Below, in pieces: positions 24,976-32,166 of a stretch of DNA of 64,000 nucleotides. This stretch comes from an uncultured Oscillospiraceae bacterium. GTDB taxonomy: Bacteria; Bacillota; Clostridia; Oscillospirales; Oscillospiraceae. The position numbers and the translations under genes are program-made. The notes under the pieces were generated by a model that made no database searches, was not told the origin of the DNA, and worked only from the letters and a program-made list of their open reading frames with translations. The stretch spans positions 1-64,000 of the forward strand of contig CAKTPP010000002.1 of the NCBI GenBank assembly GCA_934591895.1, in the 5' to 3' direction. Position 1 is the first letter of the stretch. Every line of letters starts with the position of its first letter.

Positions 24976-25013
24976 CCGATCACACTCCTTTTCGTTCGGT
25001 TTTCTTTGCCTAT

Positions 25014-25067
25014 AGTGTAGACCACGGCACACGGATTGTAAAGATATTTTCATTTCCGGTTGACAAT
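25014..25067 (-). promoter_or_regulatory. birA promoter with BirA operator
   Basis: On the minus strand TTTACA (25037-25042) and TACACT (25014-25019) are 17 bp apart. The operator half-sites ATTGTAAAG (25035-25043) and GTTGACAAT (25059-25067) are separated by 15 bp, the known BirA-box geometry. The left half-site covers the -35 box, so birA should repress itself. The right half-site also covers the bioY -35 box. Confidence 0.85.
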
Positions 25068-25124
25068 CTGGCGCACGTGTGCTATCGTCCGATTGTTAAG
25101 TTCATTCACGTTTCACTTTACAAT
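25060..25124 (+). promoter_or_regulatory. bioY promoter with second BirA operator
   Basis: TTGACA (25060-25065), 17-bp spacer, TATCGT (25083-25088). Half-sites ATTGTTAAG (25092-25100) and CTTTACAAT (25116-25124), 15 bp apart, lie at the transcription start. The ribosome site CGGAGG follows. bioY should be shut off when biotin is plentiful. Confidence 0.85.
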
Positions 25125-25137
25125 CGGAGGCAACACT

Positions 25138-25671
25138 ATGAAATTTTCCACAAGAGACCTTTGCTTTTGCGCGATCGGCGCGGCGCTCATTGCCGTGTGC
25201 GCATGGATCAGCATCCCGGCGGAAGTGCCGTTCACGCTGCAGACCTTTGCGATCTTCGCCGTGTGCGGGCTGCTCGGCGGCAAGCGCGGCACGGTGAGCG
25301 TGCTGGTGTATCTGCTGCTGGGCGCGGTGGGCGCGCCGGTGTTTGCGGGCTTTCGCGGCGGGTTCGCGTCCCTGATCGGCACGACCGGCGGATACCTCGT
25401 CGGCTTCATCCTGCTGGCGCTCATCATCACCTTCGCGCAGGTGCGCTGGGGGCTCGGGCAGTGGGTGTTCGTGCTGTCGGCAGCCGTGGGGCTGCTCGTG
25501 TGCTACGCATTCGGAACGGCGTGGTTTCTCATCGTCTACACCCGCACGGGCGCGATCACACTCGGCGTGGTGCTGGCAAAGTGCGTGCTGCCGTTTCTGC
25601 TGCCGGACGCGATCAAGCTCGCCTTGGCGACGCTGCTGCGCGCGCGGCTGTACCGGCGCATCCCCGCATAA
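25138..25671 (+). CDS. bioY: Biotin transporter substrate-binding subunit BioY
   Basis: A protein of 177 residues with about six membrane segments. The family signature is present: FTLQTFAIFAVCGLLGGKRG, VYLLLGAVGAPVFAGFRGG and LIGTTGGYLVGFILLA. It binds biotin in the membrane and works alone or with an energy-coupling factor module, which is not in this window. The ATG at 25138 follows CGGAGGCAAC. The BirA operators show biotin control. Together with birA and the absence of biosynthetic bio genes here, it suggests reliance on scavenged biotin. Confidence 0.95.
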   Translation: MKFSTRDLCFCAIGAALIAVCAWISIPAEVPFTLQTFAIFAVCGLLGGKRGTVSVLVYLLLGAVGAPVFAGFRGGFASLIGTTGGYLVGFILLALIITFAQVRWGLGQWVFVLSAAVGLLVCYAFGTAWFLIVYTRTGAITLGVVLAKCVLPFLLPDAIKLALATLLRARLYRRIPA

Positions 25672-25695
25672 ACGGCGGAAAGCCTTTGCCGGAAA

Positions 25696-25729
25696 CCCCT
25701 TTGTCAAAAAGGAATCCTTTTTGACAGTC
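25696..25729. repeat. Hairpin repeat, copy 1
   Basis: The sequence CCCCTTTGTCAAAAAG, five variable bases, then CTTTTTGACAGTC forms a hairpin. The same 34-nt unit occurs in inverse orientation at 30723-30756. The loops are GGAATC-like here and TATTA there. The two copies bracket the CoA-transferase/lyase/LacI locus. Confidence 0.75.
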
Positions 25730-25731
25730 TG

Positions 25732-25766
25732 AAAAACGCTCATGGCATTTTGCCATGAGCGTTTTT
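25732..25766. terminator. Terminator after bioY / before the CoA-transferase locus
   Basis: A 16-bp perfect stem (AAAAACGCTCATGGCA with its complement) with a TTT loop and runs of A and T at the ends; it can act in both directions. The following 25767-25843 is A-rich and holds no gene. Confidence 0.88.
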
Positions 25767-25843
25767 TATGAGAGAAAAGAAAAAGGATTTGAGAAAATGT
25801 TTGAAGGGAGTTATGGGGGGGGAGAGAAACGAAAGCGAAAAAC

Positions 25844-27037
25844 TCAAATCACTTTTTCTTCTTTCAGCCTGGCAAGGTCTGCGTCGGACAGGCCGAGCAC
25901 GCCCTCGTAGATCTCCTTGTTGTCCTGACCGAGGTCGGGCGCGCACTTGGTGATCTCTGCCTTGGTATCCATGAGCTTGACCGGGTTGCCGGGGACGATC
26001 ATGTCGCCGATGACCGGGTGCTGCAGGTGCACGAACATCTCACGGGCGTTGGCGATGTGGTCGTCGTTGACGACGTCGGCGAGCATGTTGATCGGCGCCA
26101 CCGGAACACCGGCCGCATCGATGGTGTCCACGCACTCCTGGATGGTGTGCTGGGAGCTCCACTTCTCGATCTCGGGCTTGAGCGCGGCGTAGTTGTCGCA
26201 GCGGTGGATGTTGGTGTCAAAGCGCGGATCCTCGAGCAGGTCGGGGCGGTCGATCGCCTTGGTGCACAGGAGCGTGAAGAGCTTGTCGTTGCCGCAGCCG
26301 ATAACGAAGCGTCCGTCGCTGGCCTGGAAGGAGTCATACGGGAAGGCGGAGGCATAGCGGTTGCCGATCAGCTCGGGCTGCTTGCCGGAGGCGAAGAAGC
26401 GCTGCCAGCCGACCTCGAGGCTGGAGACGACGGAGTCAACGAGCGCGACGTCCACGCGCTGGCCGCGGCCGGTGACGGTGCGGGCGTTGAGCGCCATGAG
26501 GATGCCGATGGTGAGGTTCATGCCGCCGAGCACGTCGCCCATGGCATTGCCGACACGCAGCGGCTGGCCGCCGGCCTCGCCGGTGATGCTCATGAGGCCG
26601 GAGGTGGCCTGTGCGATGATGTCATAGCCGGGGCGCTGGTGCTTCGGGCCGTAGCAGCCGAAGCCGGAGACGGCGGCGTAGATGATCTGGTCGTTGACCT
26701 CCTTGAGCACGTCATAGCCGACGCCCAGCTTGTCCATGACGCCGGGGCGGTAGTTCTCGACGACGACGTCGGCCTTCTTGACCATCTCGAGGAAGAGCTT
26801 CTTGCCCTCCTCGGACTTCAGGTTCAGGGTGATGCCCTTCTTGCCGCGGTTGACGTAGGCATAGTACATGCTGTAGTCGTTCTTCTTCGGACCCATGGCG
26901 CGGGTGTCGTCGCCCTTGCCCGGCATCTCGATCTTGATGACGTTGGCGCCGTAGTCGGCCAGCATCATCGTGCAGTACGGACCGGCCAGAACGCGGGTCA
27001 GGTCCAGAACGGTAATATTACTCAGTGCTTTTTCCAT
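25844..27037 (-). CDS. Family III (CaiB/BaiF) CoA-transferase
   Basis: A protein of 397 residues. It begins LSNITVLDLTRVLAGPYCTMMLADYGANVIKIE, the typical opening, and contains RGKKGITLNLKSEEG, and VVENYRPGVMDKLG. The catalytic Asp is Asp168 in GNAMGDVLGG. The enzyme moves CoA between carboxylic acids through an aspartyl-CoA intermediate in the cytoplasm. It is the last gene of a three-gene unit with a MatC-like carrier and an HMG-CoA-lyase-type enzyme. It therefore probably activates the imported acid to its CoA ester for the lyase. BaiF belongs to the same family, but here the partners point to a short-chain dicarboxylate. Confidence 0.88.
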   Translation of the reverse strand: MEKALSNITVLDLTRVLAGPYCTMMLADYGANVIKIEMPGKGDDTRAMGPKKNDYSMYYAYVNRGKKGITLNLKSEEGKKLFLEMVKKADVVVENYRPGVMDKLGVGYDVLKEVNDQIIYAAVSGFGCYGPKHQRPGYDIIAQATSGLMSITGEAGGQPLRVGNAMGDVLGGMNLTIGILMALNARTVTGRGQRVDVALVDSVVSSLEVGWQRFFASGKQPELIGNRYASAFPYDSFQASDGRFVIGCGNDKLFTLLCTKAIDRPDLLEDPRFDTNIHRCDNYAALKPEIEKWSSQHTIQECVDTIDAAGVPVAPINMLADVVNDDHIANAREMFVHLQHPVIGDMIVPGNPVKLMDTKAEITKCAPDLGQDNKEIYEGVLGLSDADLARLKEEKVI

Positions 27038-27089
27038 GGAAATATCTCCTTTATCAGATAATCAGATTGCAGTCAAACGTTTCCGGGGA

Positions 27090-28370
27090 TCAGGCGCCAT
27101 GCAGCAGGTTTGCCAGCGGGACGTAGATGGTCGAGCAGAGCACGATCAGGATCAGGATCGCAAGGCCGGCGTAGATGAACAGCTGCACGAACGTCTTGTT
27201 CTCGTCCTCCTTGGTGCGGTTGGGGAGCGCAGTCGCGAGCGCCGCCATAGCCAGCGCGCCGCCGGTGGACAGCGGGGAGATGCCGGACAGAGAGCCGCCG
27301 GCGCCGACAGCCGCCATCAGCGCGACCGGGTTCACGCCGCCGACCTGGGCAGCGATGTCCGCGCACATCGGCATCATCGTCGGGTACACCACGCCGAGCG
27401 CGGAGCTGACAAGGCTCAGCAGTGCAGCGGAGATGCCCATGAACGGAGTTGCAGTGCCCTTGGTCATGATCTTGGCGAGCGCGTTGCTCATCAGATCGAT
27501 GCCGCCCATCTTGTTGACGATGTTGAGCAGAGAGCCGACCGCGAGGACCATCACGATGGTGCCCCAGGGCAGGGACTTGAGCGCCTTGCCGTCGTCGGCA
27601 ACGCCGAACAGGAACAGCAGGCCGGCAACCGCGAAGGCGGCGACGCCGATGTTGACCTTGACGAAGATCAGCAGCACGAGCATGAGCACGATGCTCAGCA
27701 GAGAGATGATCTGCTTGGCGTTGAACTTCTCGAGCGTGCCGCGCTCGATCGGGTTGAGCGGCTGCTTGACCTTGTGACCCTTGAAGATGAACCAGAACAC
27801 GAGCGAGGACACGATCGTCACGAGCGTCTGGCAGACCAGAATGGTGGGCATAACGTTTGCGATGTTGGCCTCGGCTGCGGCGCCGGTGATGATGGCAGCC
27901 TCAGGCGTGATGGGTGTCATACGTCCGGCCATCAGACCCTGCTCACCGATCAGGACGAGCATCAGCGGGTTGAAGCCGACCTCCACGGCGATGATCGCCG
28001 CGAGTGCGGGGATGATGGCAAGTGCGGGCACAGCGCCGGGACCGACGCCGGCGATGACGAAGCCGGCGATGTAGACCATGATGGGCAGGACCCACATCTT
28101 GTTTCCGGCCAGCGCGATGATCTTTCTGGCCAGCAGATCCAGCGCGCCGGTCTGCGTGATGGCCGCGAACAGCAGCGTGATGCCGACGAGCGTGGTAAAC
28201 ATGGAGGTGCTGAAGCCGCCGATCAGATCCTTATCGGTCAGACCGAAGATGCGCACCATGATGACGCCGAATGTGACTGCCACAACGCCGACGTTGACCT
28301 TGCGGAAGAAGGCCAGCAGGATCACGACGATGAACAGCACCAACGAGATAATGTCAAATGCAGTTTCCAT
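27090..28370 (-). CDS. MatC/SLC13-like dicarboxylate carrier
   Basis: An integral membrane protein of 426 residues with about twelve hydrophobic segments. The N-terminus (VNVGVVAVTFGVIMVRIFGL) and GFSTSMFTTLVGITLLFAAITQTGALD resemble the MatC_N dicarboxylate carrier family. Internally repeated motifs GVGPGAVPALAIIPALA and GAGGSLSGISPLSTGGALAMA are typical ion-transporter re-entrant loops. It should import a di- or related carboxylate with cations. It lies between the lyase gene (50 bp upstream) and the CoA-transferase gene (53 bp downstream), all in one direction, so it most likely supplies their substrate. The exact substrate is unknown. Confidence 0.82.
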   Translation of the reverse strand: METAFDIISLVLFIVVILLAFFRKVNVGVVAVTFGVIMVRIFGLTDKDLIGGFSTSMFTTLVGITLLFAAITQTGALDLLARKIIALAGNKMWVLPIMVYIAGFVIAGVGPGAVPALAIIPALAAIIAVEVGFNPLMLVLIGEQGLMAGRMTPITPEAAIITGAAAEANIANVMPTILVCQTLVTIVSSLVFWFIFKGHKVKQPLNPIERGTLEKFNAKQIISLLSIVLMLVLLIFVKVNIGVAAFAVAGLLFLFGVADDGKALKSLPWGTIVMVLAVGSLLNIVNKMGGIDLMSNALAKIMTKGTATPFMGISAALLSLVSSALGVVYPTMMPMCADIAAQVGGVNPVALMAAVGAGGSLSGISPLSTGGALAMAALATALPNRTKEDENKTFVQLFIYAGLAILILIVLCSTIYVPLANLLHGA

Positions 28371-28419
28371 AAATGATTCCCTCTCTATTTTGGTTCAGAT
28401 TTGTGGATGCGCTCTGCGT

Positions 28420-29322
28420 TCAGCAGCAGGGCGGGGTCTTGGTGTTGATGTTCTGCTGATGGCCGCTGTAGATACCGTCGATGAAGCTCTTCTGATACTT
28501 CGCGGCAGCCAGCAGCTTTTCGAAGTCGATGCCCGTGTCATAGCCCATGCGCTGGAGCATGTACACGAGATCCTCCGTAGCGGTGTTGCCGGAGGCGCCC
28601 GGTGCGAACGGGCAGCCGCCGAGGCCGCCGAGCGTGGACTGCACCGTCTTGATGCCGCACTCGATGGCGGCGAGCGTGTTGGCCTGACCCATGCCGCGGG
28701 TGTCGTGGATGTGGATCTGGAACTCGCAGTCGGGCATGACCTCGGTCACGGCGTGGATCGTATCACGCACCTGACGCGGGTCGGCGATGCCGATCGTGTC
28801 GGCCAGGCAGATGGAGCGGATGCCCATGTCGTAGACGCGCTTGGTGAAGTCGACCACCTTCTGGATCGGCGGGATGCCCTCAAACGGGCAGCCGAACGAC
28901 GTTGCCAGCGCCACGCAGATGTTCATCTGCGGGTAGGTGTCCATGATCTTCTGCAGCTCTTCCAGAGACTCCTCATGCGTTCTGCGGATGTTGGCCTTGT
29001 TGTGGCTCTCGCTGACCGAGATCACGTAGGAGATGTTGCGGATGCCGGCGTTGAAGGCGTTTTCCACACCGCGGAAGTTCGGCGCAAGCGCATGCAGCAC
29101 CGCGTTCGGATACTTCTCGATGCAGGCCTTGGCCAGCTCCGCCGCGTCCGCCATCTGCGGGATCGCCTTGGGGCTGACGAAGGAAGTGACCTCCATCTGC
29201 GTCACACCGGCGTCGAACAGTCTGTCGATCAGGTCGAGCTTCTGCTCGAAGGTCAGCATCTGCTTGAGGTTCTGCCAACCGTCGCGCGGGCCGCATTCCA
29301 GAACATTGATCTTGTTTGCCAT
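28420..29322 (-). CDS. HMG-CoA lyase-type enzyme (DRE-TIM family)
   Basis: A protein of 300 residues, the length of typical bacterial HMG-CoA lyases. It has LECGPRDGWQN (metal and catalytic Arg-Asp), TSFVSPKAIPQMAD, the metal pair HIHD, and the signature GGLGGCPFAPGASGNTATEDLVYML with the catalytic Cys. The family splits 3-hydroxy-3-methylglutaryl-CoA to acetyl-CoA and acetoacetate; close relatives cleave other 3-hydroxy-3-methylacyl-CoA esters. The Leu after RDG is Trp here, and the C-terminus ends in PPCC. It is the first gene of the operon, with AGGAGG before the ATG. The absence of leucine-degradation genes favours use of an imported acid. Confidence 0.88.
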   Translation of the reverse strand: MANKINVLECGPRDGWQNLKQMLTFEQKLDLIDRLFDAGVTQMEVTSFVSPKAIPQMADAAELAKACIEKYPNAVLHALAPNFRGVENAFNAGIRNISYVISVSESHNKANIRRTHEESLEELQKIMDTYPQMNICVALATSFGCPFEGIPPIQKVVDFTKRVYDMGIRSICLADTIGIADPRQVRDTIHAVTEVMPDCEFQIHIHDTRGMGQANTLAAIECGIKTVQSTLGGLGGCPFAPGASGNTATEDLVYMLQRMGYDTGIDFEKLLAAAKYQKSFIDGIYSGHQQNINTKTPPCC

Positions 29323-29365
29323 GATAGATTCCTCCTGACATTCCGTTTTATTTCGTGACTACCTT

Positions 29366-29431
29366 ATGTTACTGTAACATCGTTTTTGCTTAACAAGACA
29401 AGCTTAATAACCTGAGACAAATCCTTGTCAA
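29366..29431 (-). promoter_or_regulatory. Promoter and candidate operators of the lyase operon
   Basis: On the minus strand TTGACA (29426-29431), 16-bp spacer, TATTAA (29404-29409). Just downstream are TGCTTAAC (29387-29394), inverse of the GTTAAGCA units near the LacI promoter, and the near-perfect palindrome ATGTTACTGTAACAT (29366-29380, 7-bp arms). Both positions fit repression after RNA polymerase binding. Confidence 0.6.
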
Positions 29432-29548
29432 TCGTTACTTATATTTTGCACTTTCCTTGGAATTTGTCAATCCGTAATTACAAAAACGCAGAAATATCAT
29501 CATTTCGCCTATGAAACGGCCGGGATTCTATAGCATTTCGACGCAATT

Positions 29549-29641
29549 CTGCTTAAATAATTTAAAGATAAGCAAAATTAATTTAAAATAAGTTAAGCAG
29601 GTATTGCTTTTTTAACGCCTGTTTAGTATAATGTTAAGCAG
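29549..29641 (+). promoter_or_regulatory. Promoter of the LacI-type regulator with GTTAAGCAG repeats
   Basis: TTGCTT (29604-29609), 17-bp spacer, TATAAT (29627-29632). Direct repeats GTTAAGCAG at 29592-29600 and 29633-29641 flank the promoter, 41 bp apart or close to four helical turns. The inverse CTGCTTAA is at 29549-29556. The repeats are candidate operator half-sites for autoregulation. The rest of the 380-bp intergenic stretch is AT-rich with no gene. Confidence 0.65.
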
Positions 29642-29703
29642 CAGCGGTTCACCCGCGCAACAATTATGACACAGCGACAATTATGATAAAGGAAGTTCCC
29701 GTT

Positions 29704-30696
29704 ATGGCAACACTCAAAGACATCGCGGACATCTGCGGCGTCTCCACGGCGACCGTCTCTTACGTCCTGTCCGGCCACGGCACGGAAAAGCGCATCACCG
29801 AGCAGACGCAGCAGGAGATCCGAAACGCGGCGCAACGCCTCGACTATGAATACAAGGGGCGCAACAAGGCGGTGCTCAAGTACCGCGTCACGGTCTATTT
29901 CCCGCTCTCGGGGCTCAAGATGCTCCTGCCGTCGTTTCTTGATGCGTTCAACCGCATCGTCGACGCCGAGACCTCGAACATCGACATTCTCCTGCGGCCG
30001 TACACGCAAAACCAGCTCCACCTTCAGCGGGAGCTTTGGGCCGAGCGCAAGGGCGCTTCCGCCATCGTCATCTCCCCCGGCGGAACGGACCTGGCAAACC
30101 TCGCCGAGAAGCAGACGCTCGTGCCGGTCATCCTGCTCAACCGCACGCTGCCGAACTACTCCTACGTCGGCTTTGACCAGCTTGAGTCCGGCCGCCTTGC
30201 CGCAGAGCACGCCCTCAAGCGCGGCGGGGACAGCATCCTGCTCGTCTCGTCGCCGTCCCTGTTCGGCACGGCATGGCGCAGCAGCGCCTTCTCGGACTAC
30301 TGTCTGCAGCACGGCGTGAATCTCGAGCACAGCATCATCAACGCTGACACGAGCATCCGCGCCGGCTATGAGCTCGGCAAAGCGCTCGTGCGCAGCGGCC
30401 GGCTCAAGAAGGTCATCTGCTGCACGTATGACATGACGGCGCTCGGCCTCGCCACCGCCCTGTCGGAGGAGAACATCGTCGTCGGCAAGGACGTGGAGAT
30501 CCTCACCACGAGCTCGAGCGACGATGATCTGCTCGCCTACAGCAACCCACCGATCACCGTGGTGGATCTGAAGTTCCGCGACCTGTGCTACATGGCCATG
30601 CGCCTCGGTATGGACATTGCGACCGGACGGGCGAGCTATCCGCAGGAGATCTCGCTGCACCCGACGATGATCTACCGGAAATCGTGCCCGGCGTGA
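29704..30696 (+). CDS. LacI-family transcriptional regulator
   Basis: A protein of 330 residues. The start at 29704 (MATLKDIADICGVSTATVSYVLSG) follows AAAGGAAG; the upstream ATG at 29683 adds only seven codons. The N-terminal helix-turn-helix and hinge are followed by a periplasmic-binding-protein-like effector domain (about 60-330, with VILLNRTLPNYSYVGFDQLESGRLAAEHAL). It is divergent from the lyase/carrier/CoA-transferase operon and most likely controls it. The effector is probably the imported acid or its CoA ester, although most LacI proteins sense sugars. Nearby GTTAAGCA repeats are candidate binding sites. Confidence 0.92.
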   Translation: MATLKDIADICGVSTATVSYVLSGHGTEKRITEQTQQEIRNAAQRLDYEYKGRNKAVLKYRVTVYFPLSGLKMLLPSFLDAFNRIVDAETSNIDILLRPYTQNQLHLQRELWAERKGASAIVISPGGTDLANLAEKQTLVPVILLNRTLPNYSYVGFDQLESGRLAAEHALKRGGDSILLVSSPSLFGTAWRSSAFSDYCLQHGVNLEHSIINADTSIRAGYELGKALVRSGRLKKVICCTYDMTALGLATALSEENIVVGKDVEILTTSSSDDDLLAYSNPPITVVDLKFRDLCYMAMRLGMDIATGRASYPQEISLHPTMIYRKSCPA

Positions 30697-30722
30697 GCGC
30701 AGGGCGCAAAAAGAGAGCTTGT

Positions 30723-30934
30723 GACTGTCAAAAAGTATTACTTTTTGACAAAGGGGCTGCAGTCTGCTGCGCGCATAATTTGTGCGCCGGCGGCGCACAA
30801 ATTCCACACTTGCAGCCTGAGCGGTATTTTCTTCGCCGCACATGTCGCCGAAGAAAATGATTCCCTTGCTGTGCCGCTCCATATGTAGTGGTTTGAGCAC
30901 CGCTGCACCGCAAGGTGTAGCGGTGCTCAACCAC
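30723..30934. repeat. Cluster of four strong hairpins after the LacI gene
   Basis: Four stems lie in a row: 30723-30756 (second copy of the hairpin repeat), 30777-30803 (12-bp perfect stem, GGC loop), 30826-30858 (10-bp stem ATTTTCTTCG with its complement), and 30888-30934 (21-bp stem with one bulge and a GCAA loop). The first is a plausible terminator. The rest are unusual for an ordinary 3' end and contain no convincing coding frame. Confidence 0.7.
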
Positions 30935-31227
30935 GTACCCGCCGTGCAGCGCGCGCCGCAGCGCGCGCAATCTCGAGGAGCCCGCGCACAACCCCCCCAC
31001 CAAAACAAGCGCGGGCGACGAGACGGCAAGGGCGGCGGCACACCTGCCGCCGACCGCGCAGCGACGCGGCGCACACATGCGACGCGGCGCGGAGAACCGA
31101 GCGCGCGCCGCCACCACGAACGACACCAAAACAACGGCGGCGCGCGCGGAACTGCGGCGGCGGGGGGGCAGCGCGGACGCGCCCGGGGGAGAACCGCCGC
31201 CGCGACCGCTTGATTGATATGATAAAG
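30935..31227. other. Extremely GC-rich non-coding stretch
   Basis: Rich in CGCG and GCC/CGG runs, including a G7 run and a C7-8 run. Open frames across it encode only Arg/Ala/Gly-rich, low-complexity chains and lack ribosome sites. I see no gene. It may be decayed DNA of a mobile segment linked to the HNH gene. Confidence 0.55.
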
Positions 31228-31235
31228 AGAGCTGC

Positions 31236-31541
31236 TTATAGCAGCTCATCCATATCGATCGGGCACCATTGTCCCGCATACATGTCGGCGACGTATTCGA
31301 CGCAGGCCTGTTCTACATCTTCTGCGGTCATTGTCCAGCCATCGGGGATGCAGCCATGCACAGCACCGTGGCATCTGCTGCAGAGCGTGATGAGGTTGTC
31401 GGGCTCGCTGTTGCCGCCTTTGCCGCGCGGGATGACGTGGTGGATTTGCAGATACTGCGTGGAATCGCAGAGCGCGCAGCGGTAGCCGTCTCTGCGGTAG
31501 ATGGATTTGCGGAGCGTGGAATTGATGGAAGCTGAAATCAT
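31236..31541 (-). CDS. HNH endonuclease
   Basis: A protein of 101 residues, ATG at 31541 after AAGGAGA. The HNH fold is complete: CALC zinc pair, LQIHHVIPRGKGG with the catalytic His, then DNLITLCSRCHGAVHG with the second zinc pair. An acidic tail follows (TAEDVEQACVEYVADMY and CPIDMDELL). Such small stand-alone HNH nucleases are found in phages, introns and mobile islands. There is no terminase or other phage gene next to it. A decayed inverted copy of its 5' end lies at 31769-31803. The hairpin GAGCTGC-TTATA-GCAGCTC (31228-31246) overlaps its 3' end. Confidence 0.92.
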   Translation of the reverse strand: MISASINSTLRKSIYRRDGYRCALCDSTQYLQIHHVIPRGKGGNSEPDNLITLCSRCHGAVHGCIPDGWTMTAEDVEQACVEYVADMYAGQWCPIDMDELL

Positions 31542-31555
31542 GGTGTAAATCTCCT

Positions 31556-32117
31556 TTTATTTGCGCCGCTGCATGACCGTCAAGGCCGATGCACAGCGCA
31601 AGGCCGGTGGCGCTGTCAAGCGGCACACGGGCGAAAAAAGGGCGCGGCGCGTGCTCGCGCGCAGACGCGTCCTCTTTTTTGACCGTGCTTTTCGTCAGAA
31701 AAGCGGCCTTGCGTGGCTGCATCGTGCATTTCAGCCTTGCACGGTCAATGCTATCCTTGCATAAATCAGGGAGATTTACACGATTTCAGCGGACATATTC
31801 CACAGCGACGCGATCCGAGACGCAGAAAGACGGCGCCGCAAGCCGCTCGGAGACGTTTATGCAGATGAATAATCAACAAGATTTCAACATCATTTGGTTG
31901 GGTAGCGTGCTAAAGTGTCTGGTTTGCTCTCGCGTGCCGGTCATGCAGCCGTGGAGCGGCTTGCCAAACGTTATGTGAACGCAGCCATTGCCACGTCTTC
32001 CCTATGCATTTGCATATACCGCGGTGGGCGCCGCACATGTCGCCGAAGAAAATGATCGGACTTTCTTTCGCCGCTGCGGCGGCGAAACTCTACGAGGTTC
32101 TTGGATAAACTGAAGAG
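31556..32117. other. Non-coding stretch with HNH remnant and repeats
   Basis: No convincing gene. Contains at 31769-31803, on the plus strand, GGAGATTTACAC then ATTTCAGC and ATTCCAC, matching the start region of the HNH gene (31516-31555, minus strand) but lacking its ATG. At 32029-32056 there is an exact copy of 30834-30861. It looks like residue of past insertions. Confidence 0.5.
32029..32056 (+). repeat. 28-bp direct repeat, second copy (first at 30834-30861)
   Basis: The two copies are identical over 28 bases (beginning CGCCGCACATGTCGCCG and ending AAAATGAT) and lie 1,195 bp apart on either side of the HNH gene. They may be insertion-site duplications or dispersed repeats. Confidence 0.7.
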
Positions 32118-32156
32118 AGCTTGTCACATCTTGTGACAAGCTCTCTTTTTCGTTAT
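32115..32156. terminator. Terminator next to the alanine symporter gene
   Basis: A 14-bp perfect stem (GAGAGCTTGTCACA and its complement) with a TCT loop, followed on the plus strand by TTTTTCG. On the minus strand it lies just after the symporter stop, with an A/T-rich end. Confidence 0.8.
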
Positions 32157-32166
32157 AAAATGCGGT

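Noticed and set aside
25844..27037. CoA-transferase taken as the missing BaiF of the bai-like operon
   Set aside because: It lies 11 kb away, on the other strand, in a tight unit with a dicarboxylate carrier and an HMG-CoA-lyase-type enzyme; the shared family is broad.
28420..29322. HMG-CoA lyase as part of leucine degradation
   Set aside because: No methylcrotonyl-CoA carboxylase, isovaleryl-CoA dehydrogenase or hydratase genes are nearby; a carrier and CoA-transferase are, which points to an imported acid.
30728..31279. Arg/Ala-rich open frames in the GC-rich stretch after the LacI gene
   Set aside because: Low-complexity chains without a ribosome site, crossing perfect hairpins; expected by chance at such GC content.
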